From positions 1 through 53,576 of the forward strand of contig DAOUHO010000029.1 in the NCBI GenBank assembly GCA_034428595.1: DNA of 53,576 nucleotides, written 5' to 3'. The position numbers were made by a program, and so were the translations under genes. This DNA comes from JAJECS01 sp034428595 (lineage in GTDB: Bacteria > Chloroflexota > UBA11872). The notes beneath the pieces were generated by a model that was given only the letters and a program-made list of their open reading frames with translations, had not been told where the DNA came from and did no database searches. Shown here piece after piece: positions 8,393 through 17,105 of the stretch. Numbering within the stretch: position 1 is the first letter of the stretch; each line of letters opens with the position of its first letter.

Positions 8393-8673
8393 TGCTGGAA
8401 AGGCTGTGACTGGGACGAGTACCCGTCAGAAGCCGCGTTAGAGAGCCGGACCTCGCGCTGCAAGTCCGGTCGCGGCGGCGACGGCGAATGGCCCCACGAG
8501 CCGCGGACCCAACGGGCACCGCCCAAGTAGGCTCCGCCGGAGGCCCTCCGTTAGCGCAGGGCAGGATATCGAGCGCAAGCTCCGTATCCGGAAGAAGGGG
8601 TGCCTTGCGCACCCGAAGCAGGGTGGCACCGCGAAGGCATGAGCCTCTCGCCCCTCAGGCGAGAGGTTTTTTT
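8393..8673 (+). promoter_or_regulatory. Tryptophan T-box riboswitch (trpE leader)
   Basis: A tRNA-sensing leader of about 280 nt. Stem I features are GGGACGAGTA (GA motif) and AGAGAGCCGG (near 8440-8449). In the specifier loop, GAA is followed by TGG (8489-8491), the Trp codon. The T-box GAAGCAGGGTGGCACCGCG is at 8615-8633; its bulge TGGC (8624-8627) can pair with an acceptor end GCCA, matching discriminator G73 of tRNA-Trp. A terminator follows. By the known mechanism, uncharged tRNA-Trp stabilises the antiterminator and turns the operon on. The base after the specifier is C rather than the usual purine. Confidence 0.93.
8644..8673 (+). terminator. Intrinsic terminator of the T-box leader
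   Basis: Arms CCTCTCGCC (8644-8652) and GGCGAGAGG (8658-8666) with a 5-nt loop are followed by seven T residues (8667-8673). The 5' arm lies just downstream of the T-box sequence, so antiterminator and terminator are plausibly exclusive. Confidence 0.93.
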
Positions 8674-8706
8674 GTGTCCTGCGTCGGGGCCGGAAGGAGG
8701 GGTCGA

Positions 8707-10221
8707 ATGGGCATGATGCAACTGGTGGACGCGCGCACGGATCAGCGCGCGTGGGCCCTCGACCAGCTCGCCCACGGCCGCGCGGTGCCGATTTTCGACG
8801 AAATCCCCGGCGACCTGGACACGCCCGTCTCGGTATTCCTCAAGCTGCGGGTCGACGACCCCGCGTTCCTCCTCGAAAGCGTCGAAGGCGGAGAGCAGGT
8901 GGCGCGATATTCGTTCGTGGGGGCGCGGCCGGCGCAGAGCCTCAGCTTTCGCGACGGCGAGGCGACCTTCACCGAAGCCGGCGGCGAGACGCGAAGCGAG
9001 ACCTACGCCGATCCGCTCGACCTGGTGGCTCAAATGCTGGAGGCGGCGGATGTCGCCGCCAATCCTGAATTGCCCCGCTTCCAGGGCGGTGCGGTCGGCT
9101 ATCTGGCCTATGACGCCGCAGCCAACTTCGAGCGCCTGCCCGTACCGGCGGCCGACCCGCTGGGCATACCCGACGGCATGTTCATGCTGTGCGAGGAGCT
9201 GGTGATCTTCGATCACGTCCGCGACGTGATGCGGCTGGTCACGGTCGCGCGTCCGCATCCCGACCCGGCTGGCGGGTATGCCGCGGCGCGGGACCGGCTG
9301 GCAGCGCTCGCGGAGCGCATTGCGGGCCCCACGCCGACCCCGTCCTTGGGCGCCGCGTCGCCGGTCAACGGGCGCGTGGACCTGAGCATGTCCAAGGCCG
9401 AGTTCATGCGAGCCGTGGAGCGAGCGAAGGAATACATCTCCGCCGGAGACATCATCCAGACCGTGCCGTCGCTGCGCCTCAGCCGAAAGCTCAGCGTCGA
9501 CCCCATCGAGGTCTACCGCGCCCTGCGGCGCATCAACCCGTCGCCCTACATGTTCTACCTGGACTTTGGCCACGTGCAGCTCGCCGGCGCGTCGCCCGAG
9601 ATGATGGTGCGCTACGAGGACGGCCAGGTGCGCACGCGCCCCATCGCGGGCACCCGTCCCCGCAGCGAGGATCCGGACGCAGACGCCGAGTTGGCGTGCG
9701 AGCTCCTGGCCGACCCGAAGGAGCGCGCCGAGCACGTGATGCTGGTCGATCTGGGCCGCAACGACGTCGGGCGCGTGTCCCGATCGGGCTCGGTCGCCGT
9801 CGACAATTTCATGAGCATCGAACGCTACTCCCACGTGATGCACATCGTGAGCGACGTGACGGGCACCCTCGAACCTGGCCGCACGGGACTGGACGCACTG
9901 CGGGCCTGTTTCCCGGCCGGAACGCTCTCCGGCGCGCCCAAGATCCGGGCCATGGAAATCATCGCCGAACTGGAGAACCTGCGACGCGGGCCGTACGGCG
10001 GCGCCGTGGGATACGTGAGCTACTCGGGGGATCTGGATACGGCCATCACCATTCGAACCATGGTCGTCCGCGACGGCATGGCGCACGTGCAGGCCGGCGC
10101 CGGGATCGTGGCGGACTCCGTGCCGGAGCTGGAGTACCACGAGTGCCTCAACAAGGCGCGGGCGCTGCTGCGGGCGATCGAGCTCGCGGAGGAGGCTGGC
10201 CATGCTGCTCGTGCTCGATAA
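8707..10221 (+). CDS. trpE: Anthranilate synthase component I
   Basis: A 504-aa protein converting chorismate to anthranilate with TrpG. The N-terminal LLES box (55-58), the tryptophan-binding feedback site of TrpE, distinguishes it from aminodeoxychorismate synthase. The chorismate-binding domain carries SPEMMVRYEDG, RPIAGTRPR, LVDLGRNDVGRV and FPAGTLSGAPKIRAMEII. ATG 8707 was chosen over longer starts because GGAGG (8696-8700) lies 6 nt upstream and the longer frame would cross the T-box terminator. It is the first gene of the T-box-controlled operon and overlaps trpG by 20 nt. Confidence 0.97.
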   Translation: MGMMQLVDARTDQRAWALDQLAHGRAVPIFDEIPGDLDTPVSVFLKLRVDDPAFLLESVEGGEQVARYSFVGARPAQSLSFRDGEATFTEAGGETRSETYADPLDLVAQMLEAADVAANPELPRFQGGAVGYLAYDAAANFERLPVPAADPLGIPDGMFMLCEELVIFDHVRDVMRLVTVARPHPDPAGGYAAARDRLAALAERIAGPTPTPSLGAASPVNGRVDLSMSKAEFMRAVERAKEYISAGDIIQTVPSLRLSRKLSVDPIEVYRALRRINPSPYMFYLDFGHVQLAGASPEMMVRYEDGQVRTRPIAGTRPRSEDPDADAELACELLADPKERAEHVMLVDLGRNDVGRVSRSGSVAVDNFMSIERYSHVMHIVSDVTGTLEPGRTGLDALRACFPAGTLSGAPKIRAMEIIAELENLRRGPYGGAVGYVSYSGDLDTAITIRTMVVRDGMAHVQAGAGIVADSVPELEYHECLNKARALLRAIELAEEAGHAARAR

Positions 10222-10786
10222 CTACGACTCGTTCACCTACAACCTGGTGCAGTTCCTGAGCGTGATCACGGACGACATCGAGGTCCACCGAAACGACGCG
10301 CTGACGGTGGCCGACATCGAGGCCAAGGCCCCGGAGGCGATCGTGGTGTCCCCGGGTCCCTGCACGCCGGCCGAGGCCGGCATCTCGGTGGACCTCATCG
10401 CCACCCTGGGGCCACGCATCCCCACGCTTGGCGTGTGCCTGGGCCACCAGTCGGTCGGAGCGGCGTTCGGGGGGCGCATCGTGCGGGCGCCCAATCTGAT
10501 GCACGGCAAGACCTCGCCAATTCATCACCACGGCGACGAGCTGTTTGAGGGCTTGCCAGACCCGTTCACCGCCACCCGCTATCACTCGCTCATCATCGAG
10601 GCGGCGAGCTTGCCGGCCGAGTTGCAAGTTACGGCGCGCACGCCGGATGGGACTATCATGGGAGTGCGGCATCAGACCCACCCGATATTCGGCGTGCAAT
10701 TTCACCCGGAGTCGATTCTCACGACGGTGGGGCCCGATTTGCTCCGAAACTTCGTCAAATTGGCGGGCATGCGGACGCTCCCATGA
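10202..10786 (+). CDS. trpG: Anthranilate synthase glutamine amidotransferase
   Basis: A 194-aa class I glutamine amidotransferase supplying ammonia to TrpE. The nucleophile is C79 in GVCLGHQ; the His-Glu pair is in the C-terminal GVQFHPESI. DNYDSFTYNL at the start is typical of TrpG/PabA. A strong GGAGGAGG ribosome-binding site lies within the end of trpE, and the gene overlaps trpD by 4 nt (ATGA), so translation is likely coupled. PabA duty in folate synthesis is possible as well, since TrpG and PabA cannot be separated by sequence alone. Confidence 0.95.
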   Translation: MLLVLDNYDSFTYNLVQFLSVITDDIEVHRNDALTVADIEAKAPEAIVVSPGPCTPAEAGISVDLIATLGPRIPTLGVCLGHQSVGAAFGGRIVRAPNLMHGKTSPIHHHGDELFEGLPDPFTATRYHSLIIEAASLPAELQVTARTPDGTIMGVRHQTHPIFGVQFHPESILTTVGPDLLRNFVKLAGMRTLP

Positions 10787-11808
10787 TCGTCGGCGCGATC
10801 CAGACCGTGGTCGAGGGGCGTTCGCTGGCGCGCGACACGGCGCGCGAGGTGATGGAATCCATCCTCACCGGCCAGGTCACGCCCGCCCAGTTCGGCGCGC
10901 TGGTCACGGCATTGCGCCTCAAGGGCGAGTCGGCGGATGAGATCGCCGGCTTCCTGGAGAGCATGCGCACCCATGCCACGCGGGTGGACCTGGGCGACCT
11001 GCCCGCCGTGGACGCCTGCGGGACGGGCGGCCGCGGAGTCAGCTGGTTCAACGTGACGACCACCGCCGCGCTGGTTGCCGCCGGCGCAGGGGCGAAAGTC
11101 GCCAAACACGGCAACCGGTCCTTCACTCGCAAGAGCGGCAGCGCCGACGCGTTCGAAGCCCTGGGCGTGCAACTGGCCGTTCCGCCGGCGGTTGTAGCCC
11201 GGTGCGTGCGCGAGGCCGGGATCGGGTTCATGTTCGCCCAAGCCTTTCACCCCAGCATGAAGTTCGCGGCGCCGCTGCGCCGGGAGATCGGCATCCGGAC
11301 GATGTTCAACGTTCTGGGCCCCTTGACGAATCCCGCCGGCGTGCGACGGCAGCTCCTGGGCACCGCCAGTCCCGCGTTGGCGGCGACCATGGCGGACGCG
11401 CTGCAGAAAATGGGCGCCGTCCGCGTGCTCGTGGTTGCCGGACACGGCGGCATGGACGAAGTCACGCTCGACGGCCCCACCCAGGTGACTGAGCTACGCG
11501 ACGGATCGATCTCTTCGTACACCGTCAGCGCCAAGGATCTGGGGTTGACGGCAAGTGAATCGGCAAGCGTGGCCGGCGGCACGCCCGACGAAAACGCCGT
11601 CACCATCCGCGGCATCCTCGACGGCGCCGACCGCGGACCGCGGCGCGACCTGGCGGTGGCGAATGCGGCCGGGGTGCTGCTGGCGGCGGGGGTCGCCGCG
11701 TCGTGGCGCGACGGCGTCGATCGCGCCGCGGCCGCCATCGACAGCGGCGCGGCGGCCGCGAGCCTGGAACGTATGATCGCCATCACGAACAGCGCGGCCG
11801 GCAGCTAG
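10783..11808 (+). CDS. trpD: Anthranilate phosphoribosyltransferase
   Basis: A 341-aa enzyme attaching phosphoribosyl from PRPP to anthranilate. The conserved loops DACGTGGRGVSWFNVTT (PRPP/Mg binding), KHGNRSFTRKSGSADAFEALG and the hinge FNVLGPLTNP are all present. Here CGTGGRG replaces the more common VGTGGDG, a minor change of one Asp to Arg in the pyrophosphate loop. Length is normal for the family. It is linked to trpG by a 4-nt overlap and abuts trpC with no gap. Confidence 0.96.
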   Translation: MIVGAIQTVVEGRSLARDTAREVMESILTGQVTPAQFGALVTALRLKGESADEIAGFLESMRTHATRVDLGDLPAVDACGTGGRGVSWFNVTTTAALVAAGAGAKVAKHGNRSFTRKSGSADAFEALGVQLAVPPAVVARCVREAGIGFMFAQAFHPSMKFAAPLRREIGIRTMFNVLGPLTNPAGVRRQLLGTASPALAATMADALQKMGAVRVLVVAGHGGMDEVTLDGPTQVTELRDGSISSYTVSAKDLGLTASESASVAGGTPDENAVTIRGILDGADRGPRRDLAVANAAGVLLAAGVAASWRDGVDRAAAAIDSGAAAASLERMIAITNSAAGS

Positions 11809-12597
11809 ATGTCGATCCTGGACGAGATCGTCGAGCACAAGCGCCGCGAGGTGGCGCAAGCGGCCTCGAACGTGCCGTTTTCCGAAATGCGGCGCCGCGG
11901 CGAGATGCCGCGCCCACGACGCTCGCTATGGCATGCCCTGGACGTCGACGCGGTCGTCGTGATCGCCGAGATAAAGCGCGCGTCGCCGACGGCCGGAGTG
12001 TTCACGGAGGACTTGGACCCGGCAGCCCAGGCCGCCGAATATGCCGACAGCGGGGCGGCCGCCATCTCGGTGCTCACCGATCGGGAGTACTTTCGGGGAT
12101 CGCTCAGCGATCTCAAGCAGGCCCGCGACGCCTGCGATCTGCCGGTGATTCGCAAGGAGTTCATCGTCGACGCGTACCAGATCTACGAGTCGGCGGCGGC
12201 CAACGCCGACGCCGTGCTGCTCATCGTTGGCCTGACGCCCGAGCAGGACTTGGACGAGGACCTGGCGCTCGTGCGTGAGCTTGGCATGGAGGCGCTGGTC
12301 GAGGCGCACGTGGAGGAGGAAGTGGAGCAGGCCCTGGTTGCCGGCGCCCGCATCGTGGGCATCAACAATCGGGACCTGCGTTCGTTCAAGACCGATCTCG
12401 CCGTGACCGAGCGACTGTGCGCCATGATTCCGGACGACATCACCATCGTGAGCGAGAGCGGCGTGCGAACCCCGGCCGACGTGAGACGGCTGGCCGCCAG
12501 CGGCGTGAGCGCCGTGCTGGTCGGCGAGTCGATCGTGACGGCGCCCGACGCGGGCAGCCAACTCCGAGAGCTGGTGGCGGCGGGAGCGGCGGCCTGA
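11809..12597 (+). CDS. trpC: Indole-3-glycerol phosphate synthase
   Basis: A 262-aa TIM-barrel enzyme closing the pyrrole ring of indole-3-glycerol phosphate. Seen are ILDEIVEHKRREV at the N-terminus, the catalytic lysine regions EIKRASPTAG and IRKEFIVDAYQIYE, GINNRDLRSFKTD, and the C-terminal SESGV with the phosphate-binding ISAVLVGES-like segment (SAVLVGESI). It is monofunctional: trpF follows as a separate gene after 3 nt, unlike the enterobacterial TrpCF fusion. Confidence 0.97.
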   Translation: MSILDEIVEHKRREVAQAASNVPFSEMRRRGEMPRPRRSLWHALDVDAVVVIAEIKRASPTAGVFTEDLDPAAQAAEYADSGAAAISVLTDREYFRGSLSDLKQARDACDLPVIRKEFIVDAYQIYESAAANADAVLLIVGLTPEQDLDEDLALVRELGMEALVEAHVEEEVEQALVAGARIVGINNRDLRSFKTDLAVTERLCAMIPDDITIVSESGVRTPADVRRLAASGVSAVLVGESIVTAPDAGSQLRELVAAGAAA

Positions 12598-12600
12598 GCC

Positions 12601-13221
12601 ATGCTGGTCAAGATTTGCGGGCTGCTGAGACCCGAAGACTCGGAGGCGGCGGCCGCCGCCGGGGCCGACATGCTGGGCGTCATCTTCGCTCCGGCCTGGC
12701 GCCAACGCACCGTGGCCGAGGCCCGGCGCATATTCGCAGCGGCACCGGCCGGGCCAGAGCGCGTGGGCGTGTTTGTCGATGCGCCGCTGACGGAAGTCGA
12801 GGAGGTCGCCCACGCGTGCCATCTGGATCGAATTCAGCTTGGCGGCAGCGAGGACCCGGACTATTGCGCCGCGCTGGGATCGCGTGCGGTCAAGACCCTG
12901 CGGCTGCCGCGCGACGAGGCCATCGTGGCCGATTTTGACGTGAAGCTCTTCCACTTCGATACCGCCCACGACACGCGAGCCGGCGGCACGGGCGTGTCCT
13001 GGGACTACGCGACGGCGCGGTCCTTGGCCCGTGGGCATCCGGTGCTGCTGGCCGGAGGCTTGACGCCGGACAACGTGGCTACCGCCATCGCCGCCGCGCG
13101 GCCGTATGGCGTGGATGTCGCCAGCGGCGTCGAGACCGACCGCGCGAAGGATCCAGACAAGATCGAAGCATTCGTTCGACGTGCGCGCGCGGCTTTCGCG
13201 GCGCTGGAAACCGCCGCCTAG
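12601..13221 (+). CDS. trpF: Phosphoribosylanthranilate isomerase
   Basis: A 206-aa TIM-barrel enzyme performing the Amadori rearrangement of phosphoribosylanthranilate. KICGLLRPED (catalytic Cys of the KICG motif), DRIQLGG, a DTAHDTRAGGTG segment with the catalytic Asp, the AGGLTPDN phosphate loop and DVASGVE are present. The GTG in the family's FDGxxGGTG box reads RAGGTG. It ends 2 nt before the lipoprotein gene. Confidence 0.95.
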   Translation: MLVKICGLLRPEDSEAAAAAGADMLGVIFAPAWRQRTVAEARRIFAAAPAGPERVGVFVDAPLTEVEEVAHACHLDRIQLGGSEDPDYCAALGSRAVKTLRLPRDEAIVADFDVKLFHFDTAHDTRAGGTGVSWDYATARSLARGHPVLLAGGLTPDNVATAIAAARPYGVDVASGVETDRAKDPDKIEAFVRRARAAFAALETAA

Positions 13222-13223
13222 CC

Positions 13224-14231
13224 ATGCGGCGACTTGCCGCGGCACTGCTCGTGGCGGGGGCGCTGGCATGCGGCTGTACGCAGGGATTCATGCTCGAAGA
13301 CGGCGAGCGTCCGGCGTCTGAGCTCACCGACGCCAAGTTCGTATTCGCCGAAGGTCGAACCGAGATCGAGATGCGGCCGGCCCCGACGAGCCTCAAGCCA
13401 ACGCCGACACCTACGCCAACGCCGGCGCCGACCCCAACTCCGGCACCCCAGCCCACTCCGACCGCCTCGCCGGCGACCGCGCCCGGCGACCGCCAGCCAA
13501 CGCCGGGTGGGCGCACCGAGGTGGCGGACACCGGGACGCCAACCGGAACGACCAGCCCGCCGGCCGGCACGGCGCCCGCAACGACAGCCGCCACGGGGGT
13601 ACCGCCGGAAGTCCAAGCTATTGCCGCCAATCCGCTGGCGTCCTCGATTCTCGTCCCGAACCCTGCCGTGGACCCGGGGCTGGTGACCGCTCAAGAAACG
13701 TCGGACACCAGCGAGTTCTTCGCGGACGACATCGTCCTCGAAATCGGATTGGAAAGCTTCGCCTTTCGCGTCAGCAATCGCCCGCCGGAATCGGATGCGC
13801 TGAGCGAGCGGCAGCGCGTGGTTCAGCTGGTGCAGTTCGTCTTCGTGCATACCGACGTCGCGGCAGCGGAAGCCTTTTACGAATTCCTCAGTACAACGTT
13901 TGTCAGCGGCTCGGCCAACTCGCGTGAAGAGGCGACGAGGCAGTTCTACCCCAACCTGGAGTCGTCATTGGACGGGTTTCGCGACGTGCTTGAGGGCGCG
14001 GATGAGACGACGCTTGCCATCCTCGAGATCAATCCGAACGTGGCGGAGGGCGCGCCGCCCAGCGGAGCGCCGGTGCCAACCGTGTACTACATCGTGCTGC
14101 GCGAGGGTCGAGTATCCGCCTTGATCGAGGTCGTGTTCCTCCTCGAACAAGATCCCCGCAGCGTTGTGCCCGTCGGCAGTCTGCTGCTGTCCCGCATTCC
14201 GCCGGAACTCCGCACGAGCGAAGGTCCGTGA
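13224..14231 (+). CDS. Putative lipoprotein with Pro/Thr-rich linker, inside the trp operon
   Basis: A 335-aa protein of unknown function. The N-terminus is a short signal (MRRLAAALLVAGALACGC) with a probable lipidated Cys at 16. Residues about 55-125 form a linker dominated by Pro-Thr repeats, followed by a folded domain of about 200 residues with no motif I recognise. It starts 2 nt after trpF and overlaps the GTG start of trpB by 4 nt, so it is transcribed, and probably translationally coupled, with the pathway genes. Nothing in it suggests an enzyme of tryptophan synthesis. It could be an envelope protein that used the operon as a landing site. Confidence 0.7.
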   Translation: MRRLAAALLVAGALACGCTQGFMLEDGERPASELTDAKFVFAEGRTEIEMRPAPTSLKPTPTPTPTPAPTPTPAPQPTPTASPATAPGDRQPTPGGRTEVADTGTPTGTTSPPAGTAPATTAATGVPPEVQAIAANPLASSILVPNPAVDPGLVTAQETSDTSEFFADDIVLEIGLESFAFRVSNRPPESDALSERQRVVQLVQFVFVHTDVAAAEAFYEFLSTTFVSGSANSREEATRQFYPNLESSLDGFRDVLEGADETTLAILEINPNVAEGAPPSGAPVPTVYYIVLREGRVSALIEVVFLLEQDPRSVVPVGSLLLSRIPPELRTSEGP

Positions 14232-15427
14232 CGACCGCCGCGCCCGCGCCGACTCCCGACGCCGCGGGCTATTTTGGCCAGTGGGGCGGCCGCTACGTGC
14301 CGGAAACCCTGGTGCCGGCGCTCGAAGAGCTGGAGCGCGCCTTCATGCGGCTGCGGGACGATCAAGCGTTCCAGGGTGAGTTGGCGCGCCTACTCCGCCA
14401 CTACGCCGGACGGCCCACGCCCATCTACGAAGCGCGCCGGCTGCAGGAAGAGCTGGGCGGCGCTCGCATTTGGCTCAAGCGCGAAGATCTGGCGCACACG
14501 GGCGCCCACAAGATCAACAACGCGCTGGGTCAGGCGCTGCTGGCGGTGCGCAGCGGCAAACGGCGCGTAATCGCCGAGACCGGCGCCGGCCAGCACGGCG
14601 TGGCCACGGCGACGGTGTGCGCCATGTTCGGCCTGGATTGCGTGGTGTACATGGGGGAAGAGGACGTCCACCGTCAGGCGCTCAACGTCGTGCGCATGCG
14701 CATGCTCGGGGCCGAGGTGGTGCCGGTGACGTCCGGCAGTCAAACCCTGAAAGACGCCATCAATGCGGCATTGCGCGACTGGGTGACCCACGTGGAGACG
14801 ACCTTCTATCTCTTTGGCTCGTCCACGGGACCCCATCCCTACCCGCTGATCGTCCGGGAATTCCAGAAAGTCATCGGCATCGAGGCCCGCGCGCAGATGC
14901 TCGAGCAGATTGGCGGCCTGCCGGACACGGTCGTCGCGTGCGTCAACGGCGGCAGCAACGCCATCGGGATCTTTCATTCGTTCGTCGATGATCCGGTTGG
15001 CCTGGTTGGCGTGGAGGCGGGCGGCACGGGTCCCGCGGAAACCGCCGCCACGTTGGAGGCCGGCAGCCCCGGCATCCTGCACGGCGCGATCAGCTACCTG
15101 CTGCAAGACGAAGACGGCCAGATTGCTCCCACGCACAGCATCGCCGCCGGTCTGGACTATCCGGGCGTGGGACCGGAGCACGCCCATTTGCGGGACACGG
15201 GTCGCGCAACCTACGTCTCGGTAACCGACGAGCAAGCCCTGGAAGCGTTGCAGACGCTGGCGCGCCTGGAGGGCATCATTCCCGCACTGGAATCCGCGCA
15301 CGCGGTGGCGCACACCATGGAGCTGGCGCCGACGCTGCCGGCCGACGCGTCGATCCTGGTCAACCTGTCCGGTCGTGGCGACAAGGACATGGACACCGTG
15401 GTCAGCGCCCTGGGAGCCACCGGTTGA
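14228..15427 (+). CDS. trpB: Tryptophan synthase beta chain
   Basis: A 399-aa PLP enzyme condensing indole with serine. It has FGQWGGRYVPETL at the N-terminus, the PLP lysine in HTGAHKINNALGQ (K95), AETGAGQHGVATA, the GGSNAIG phosphate loop and a C-terminal NLSGRGDKD. This is the canonical TrpB1 form that partners TrpA, not the stand-alone TrpB2. It starts with GTG overlapping the lipoprotein stop by 4 nt and shares TTGA with the start of trpA. Confidence 0.97.
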   Translation: MTTAAPAPTPDAAGYFGQWGGRYVPETLVPALEELERAFMRLRDDQAFQGELARLLRHYAGRPTPIYEARRLQEELGGARIWLKREDLAHTGAHKINNALGQALLAVRSGKRRVIAETGAGQHGVATATVCAMFGLDCVVYMGEEDVHRQALNVVRMRMLGAEVVPVTSGSQTLKDAINAALRDWVTHVETTFYLFGSSTGPHPYPLIVREFQKVIGIEARAQMLEQIGGLPDTVVACVNGGSNAIGIFHSFVDDPVGLVGVEAGGTGPAETAATLEAGSPGILHGAISYLLQDEDGQIAPTHSIAAGLDYPGVGPEHAHLRDTGRATYVSVTDEQALEALQTLARLEGIIPALESAHAVAHTMELAPTLPADASILVNLSGRGDKDMDTVVSALGATG

Positions 15428-16221
15428 GCCGCATCTCCACGGCGTTCAGCGACGCCGACGACGACGGACGGCTCGTGATCGCCCCATACGTGGCGCTGGG
15501 CTATCCCGACATGCCGACCTCGGTGGAATTGGCCCGGGCCTACCTCGACGCGGGCGCGGACATGCTGGAGATTGGAGTCCCGTTCAGCGACCCGATCGCC
15601 GACGGGCCGACCATCCAGCGGGCGACGCAGCGGGCGCTGGCGGAGGGCGCGACCCTCACCGGCTGCATCGAGGCCGCCGCCGCCATTCGAGCAGCAACCG
15701 GCGCGCCACTGGTGCTGATGGGATACGCCAACCCGTTCATGCAGTGGGGCTACGAGGATTTGGCCCGCGACCTGCACGGTGCGGGAGTCGACGGCCTGAT
15801 CGTTCCCGATCTGCTGCCGGACGATAACGAGGACCTGGCGCGGGCCTGCGCCGCCCACGACCTCGACGTGATTGCGCTGCTGGCGCCGACCACGCCCAGC
15901 GAGCGGATCGCCCGCGTGGCCGAGCGCGGCAGCGGCTTCCTCTATTGCGTGAGCCTCACGGGCGTGACGGGCCGGCGCGAAGACCTGCAAACCGGCCTCG
16001 CGGGCTTCCTGCAACGGGTCGGAGAGTCCACCACGCTTCCTCGTGCGGTGGGCTTTGGCATCTCCACCCCAGCGCACGTGCGGGCCCTCTGCGGCCAGGC
16101 GGAAGCGGCGATCATGGCCAGCGCGCTCATCGACATATTCGAAGCCGCGCCGCCCACCGAGGCCGTGAACCGGGCGGCCGCCCAGGTCGGCGCCATGGTG
16201 GACGCCGCAAGATGCCGCTGA
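15424..16221 (+). CDS. trpA: Tryptophan synthase alpha chain
   Basis: A 265-aa TIM-barrel subunit cleaving indole-3-glycerol phosphate to indole, channelled to TrpB. Catalytic Glu is in the LEIGVPFSDPIADGPTIQ box and the catalytic Asp follows in the same stretch; PLVLMGYANP, LIVPDLLPDD and the GVTGRR loop are also typical. The TTG start overlaps the trpB stop by 4 nt. Its 3' end overlaps the next gene by 10 nt. Confidence 0.96.
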   Translation: MSRISTAFSDADDDGRLVIAPYVALGYPDMPTSVELARAYLDAGADMLEIGVPFSDPIADGPTIQRATQRALAEGATLTGCIEAAAAIRAATGAPLVLMGYANPFMQWGYEDLARDLHGAGVDGLIVPDLLPDDNEDLARACAAHDLDVIALLAPTTPSERIARVAERGSGFLYCVSLTGVTGRREDLQTGLAGFLQRVGESTTLPRAVGFGISTPAHVRALCGQAEAAIMASALIDIFEAAPPTEAVNRAAAQVGAMVDAARCR

Positions 16222-17105
16222 TTGCAGCCATCCTCGGCGGGGTGGTGCTGCTCTGGGCCGCGGTGACTGCCCAAACCGCCTGGCGCCTCACTCATCCTCC
16301 GCGCGGCTGGCGCCCGCACGACTGGCAGCCCTCCGACCTCCCGCTCCAGGCCACGACGATCCAGGCCGAGGACGGCGTGCGGCTCCGGGCCTGGGTCGCG
16401 CCGCACGCCAACGCTCCGGCGACAGTCATCTGCGTGCACGGCTGGGGCACCAACCACACCGAAATGGAGTGGCGCGCCGGTCGACTGCACCGCGCCGGCT
16501 ATTCGGTGGTGCTGTTCGACTTTCGCGCCTGCGGCGAGTCCGGGGGGCACATGTGCAGCGCCGGCGTGCACGAAATGCGCGACCTGCGGGCCGTCGTCGA
16601 CTTGGCGGACCATGCCCCTTCGCTCAACGGCGCCCCCATCGTCATCCTCGCGAACTCCATGGGCGCCGCGGTGGCGATCACGGTGGCCGCGAGTGAGCCG
16701 AGAATCCGCGCCATCGCCAGCGACGCCGCCTATGCCTCGCTGGAGAGCGCCACGGCCTGGGGCTTCCGGAGCTTTACCGGCCTGCCGCCGTGGCCCTTCA
16801 AGCGCGCGGTCACGTGGGTCGTGGAGCGCATGACTGGGGCGCGGATGCGCGACCTGGCCGTGATCGAGTCGATTGCCAGTCTGAGTCCGCGACCGGTGCT
16901 GATCGCGCATGGCACGGATGACCCGTTGGTTTCTCCCCAGGATGCCGAGGCGCTCTATGCCCGCGCGGGCGAGCCCAAGGAGATCTGGCGCGTGCCCGAC
17001 GCGGGCCACGTCGTGGCGGAATTCGTCGAACCTGAGGTCTACGACGCGCGGATCACCAGCCTGTTCACGCGCGCGCTGAAAGAGTCGGCGGCGCCAGGAC
17101 CATAA
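16212..17105 (+). CDS. Membrane-anchored alpha/beta hydrolase
   Basis: A 297-aa protein with an N-terminal membrane helix (about residues 3-20) and an alpha/beta-hydrolase domain: oxyanion HGWG (76-79), nucleophile S149 in ANSMGA, acid in HGTDDPLV and a His in PDAGHVV. It resembles the YqkD/FrsA-like group of hydrolases of unknown substrate. It is the last gene of the trp transcript, with its ATG inside trpA. The 3' end overlaps the convergent gene at 17065 by 41 nt. Functional link to tryptophan is not evident; the tie is probably transcriptional. Confidence 0.75.
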   Translation: MPLIAAILGGVVLLWAAVTAQTAWRLTHPPRGWRPHDWQPSDLPLQATTIQAEDGVRLRAWVAPHANAPATVICVHGWGTNHTEMEWRAGRLHRAGYSVVLFDFRACGESGGHMCSAGVHEMRDLRAVVDLADHAPSLNGAPIVILANSMGAAVAITVAASEPRIRAIASDAAYASLESATAWGFRSFTGLPPWPFKRAVTWVVERMTGARMRDLAVIESIASLSPRPVLIAHGTDDPLVSPQDAEALYARAGEPKEIWRVPDAGHVVAEFVEPEVYDARITSLFTRALKESAAPGP

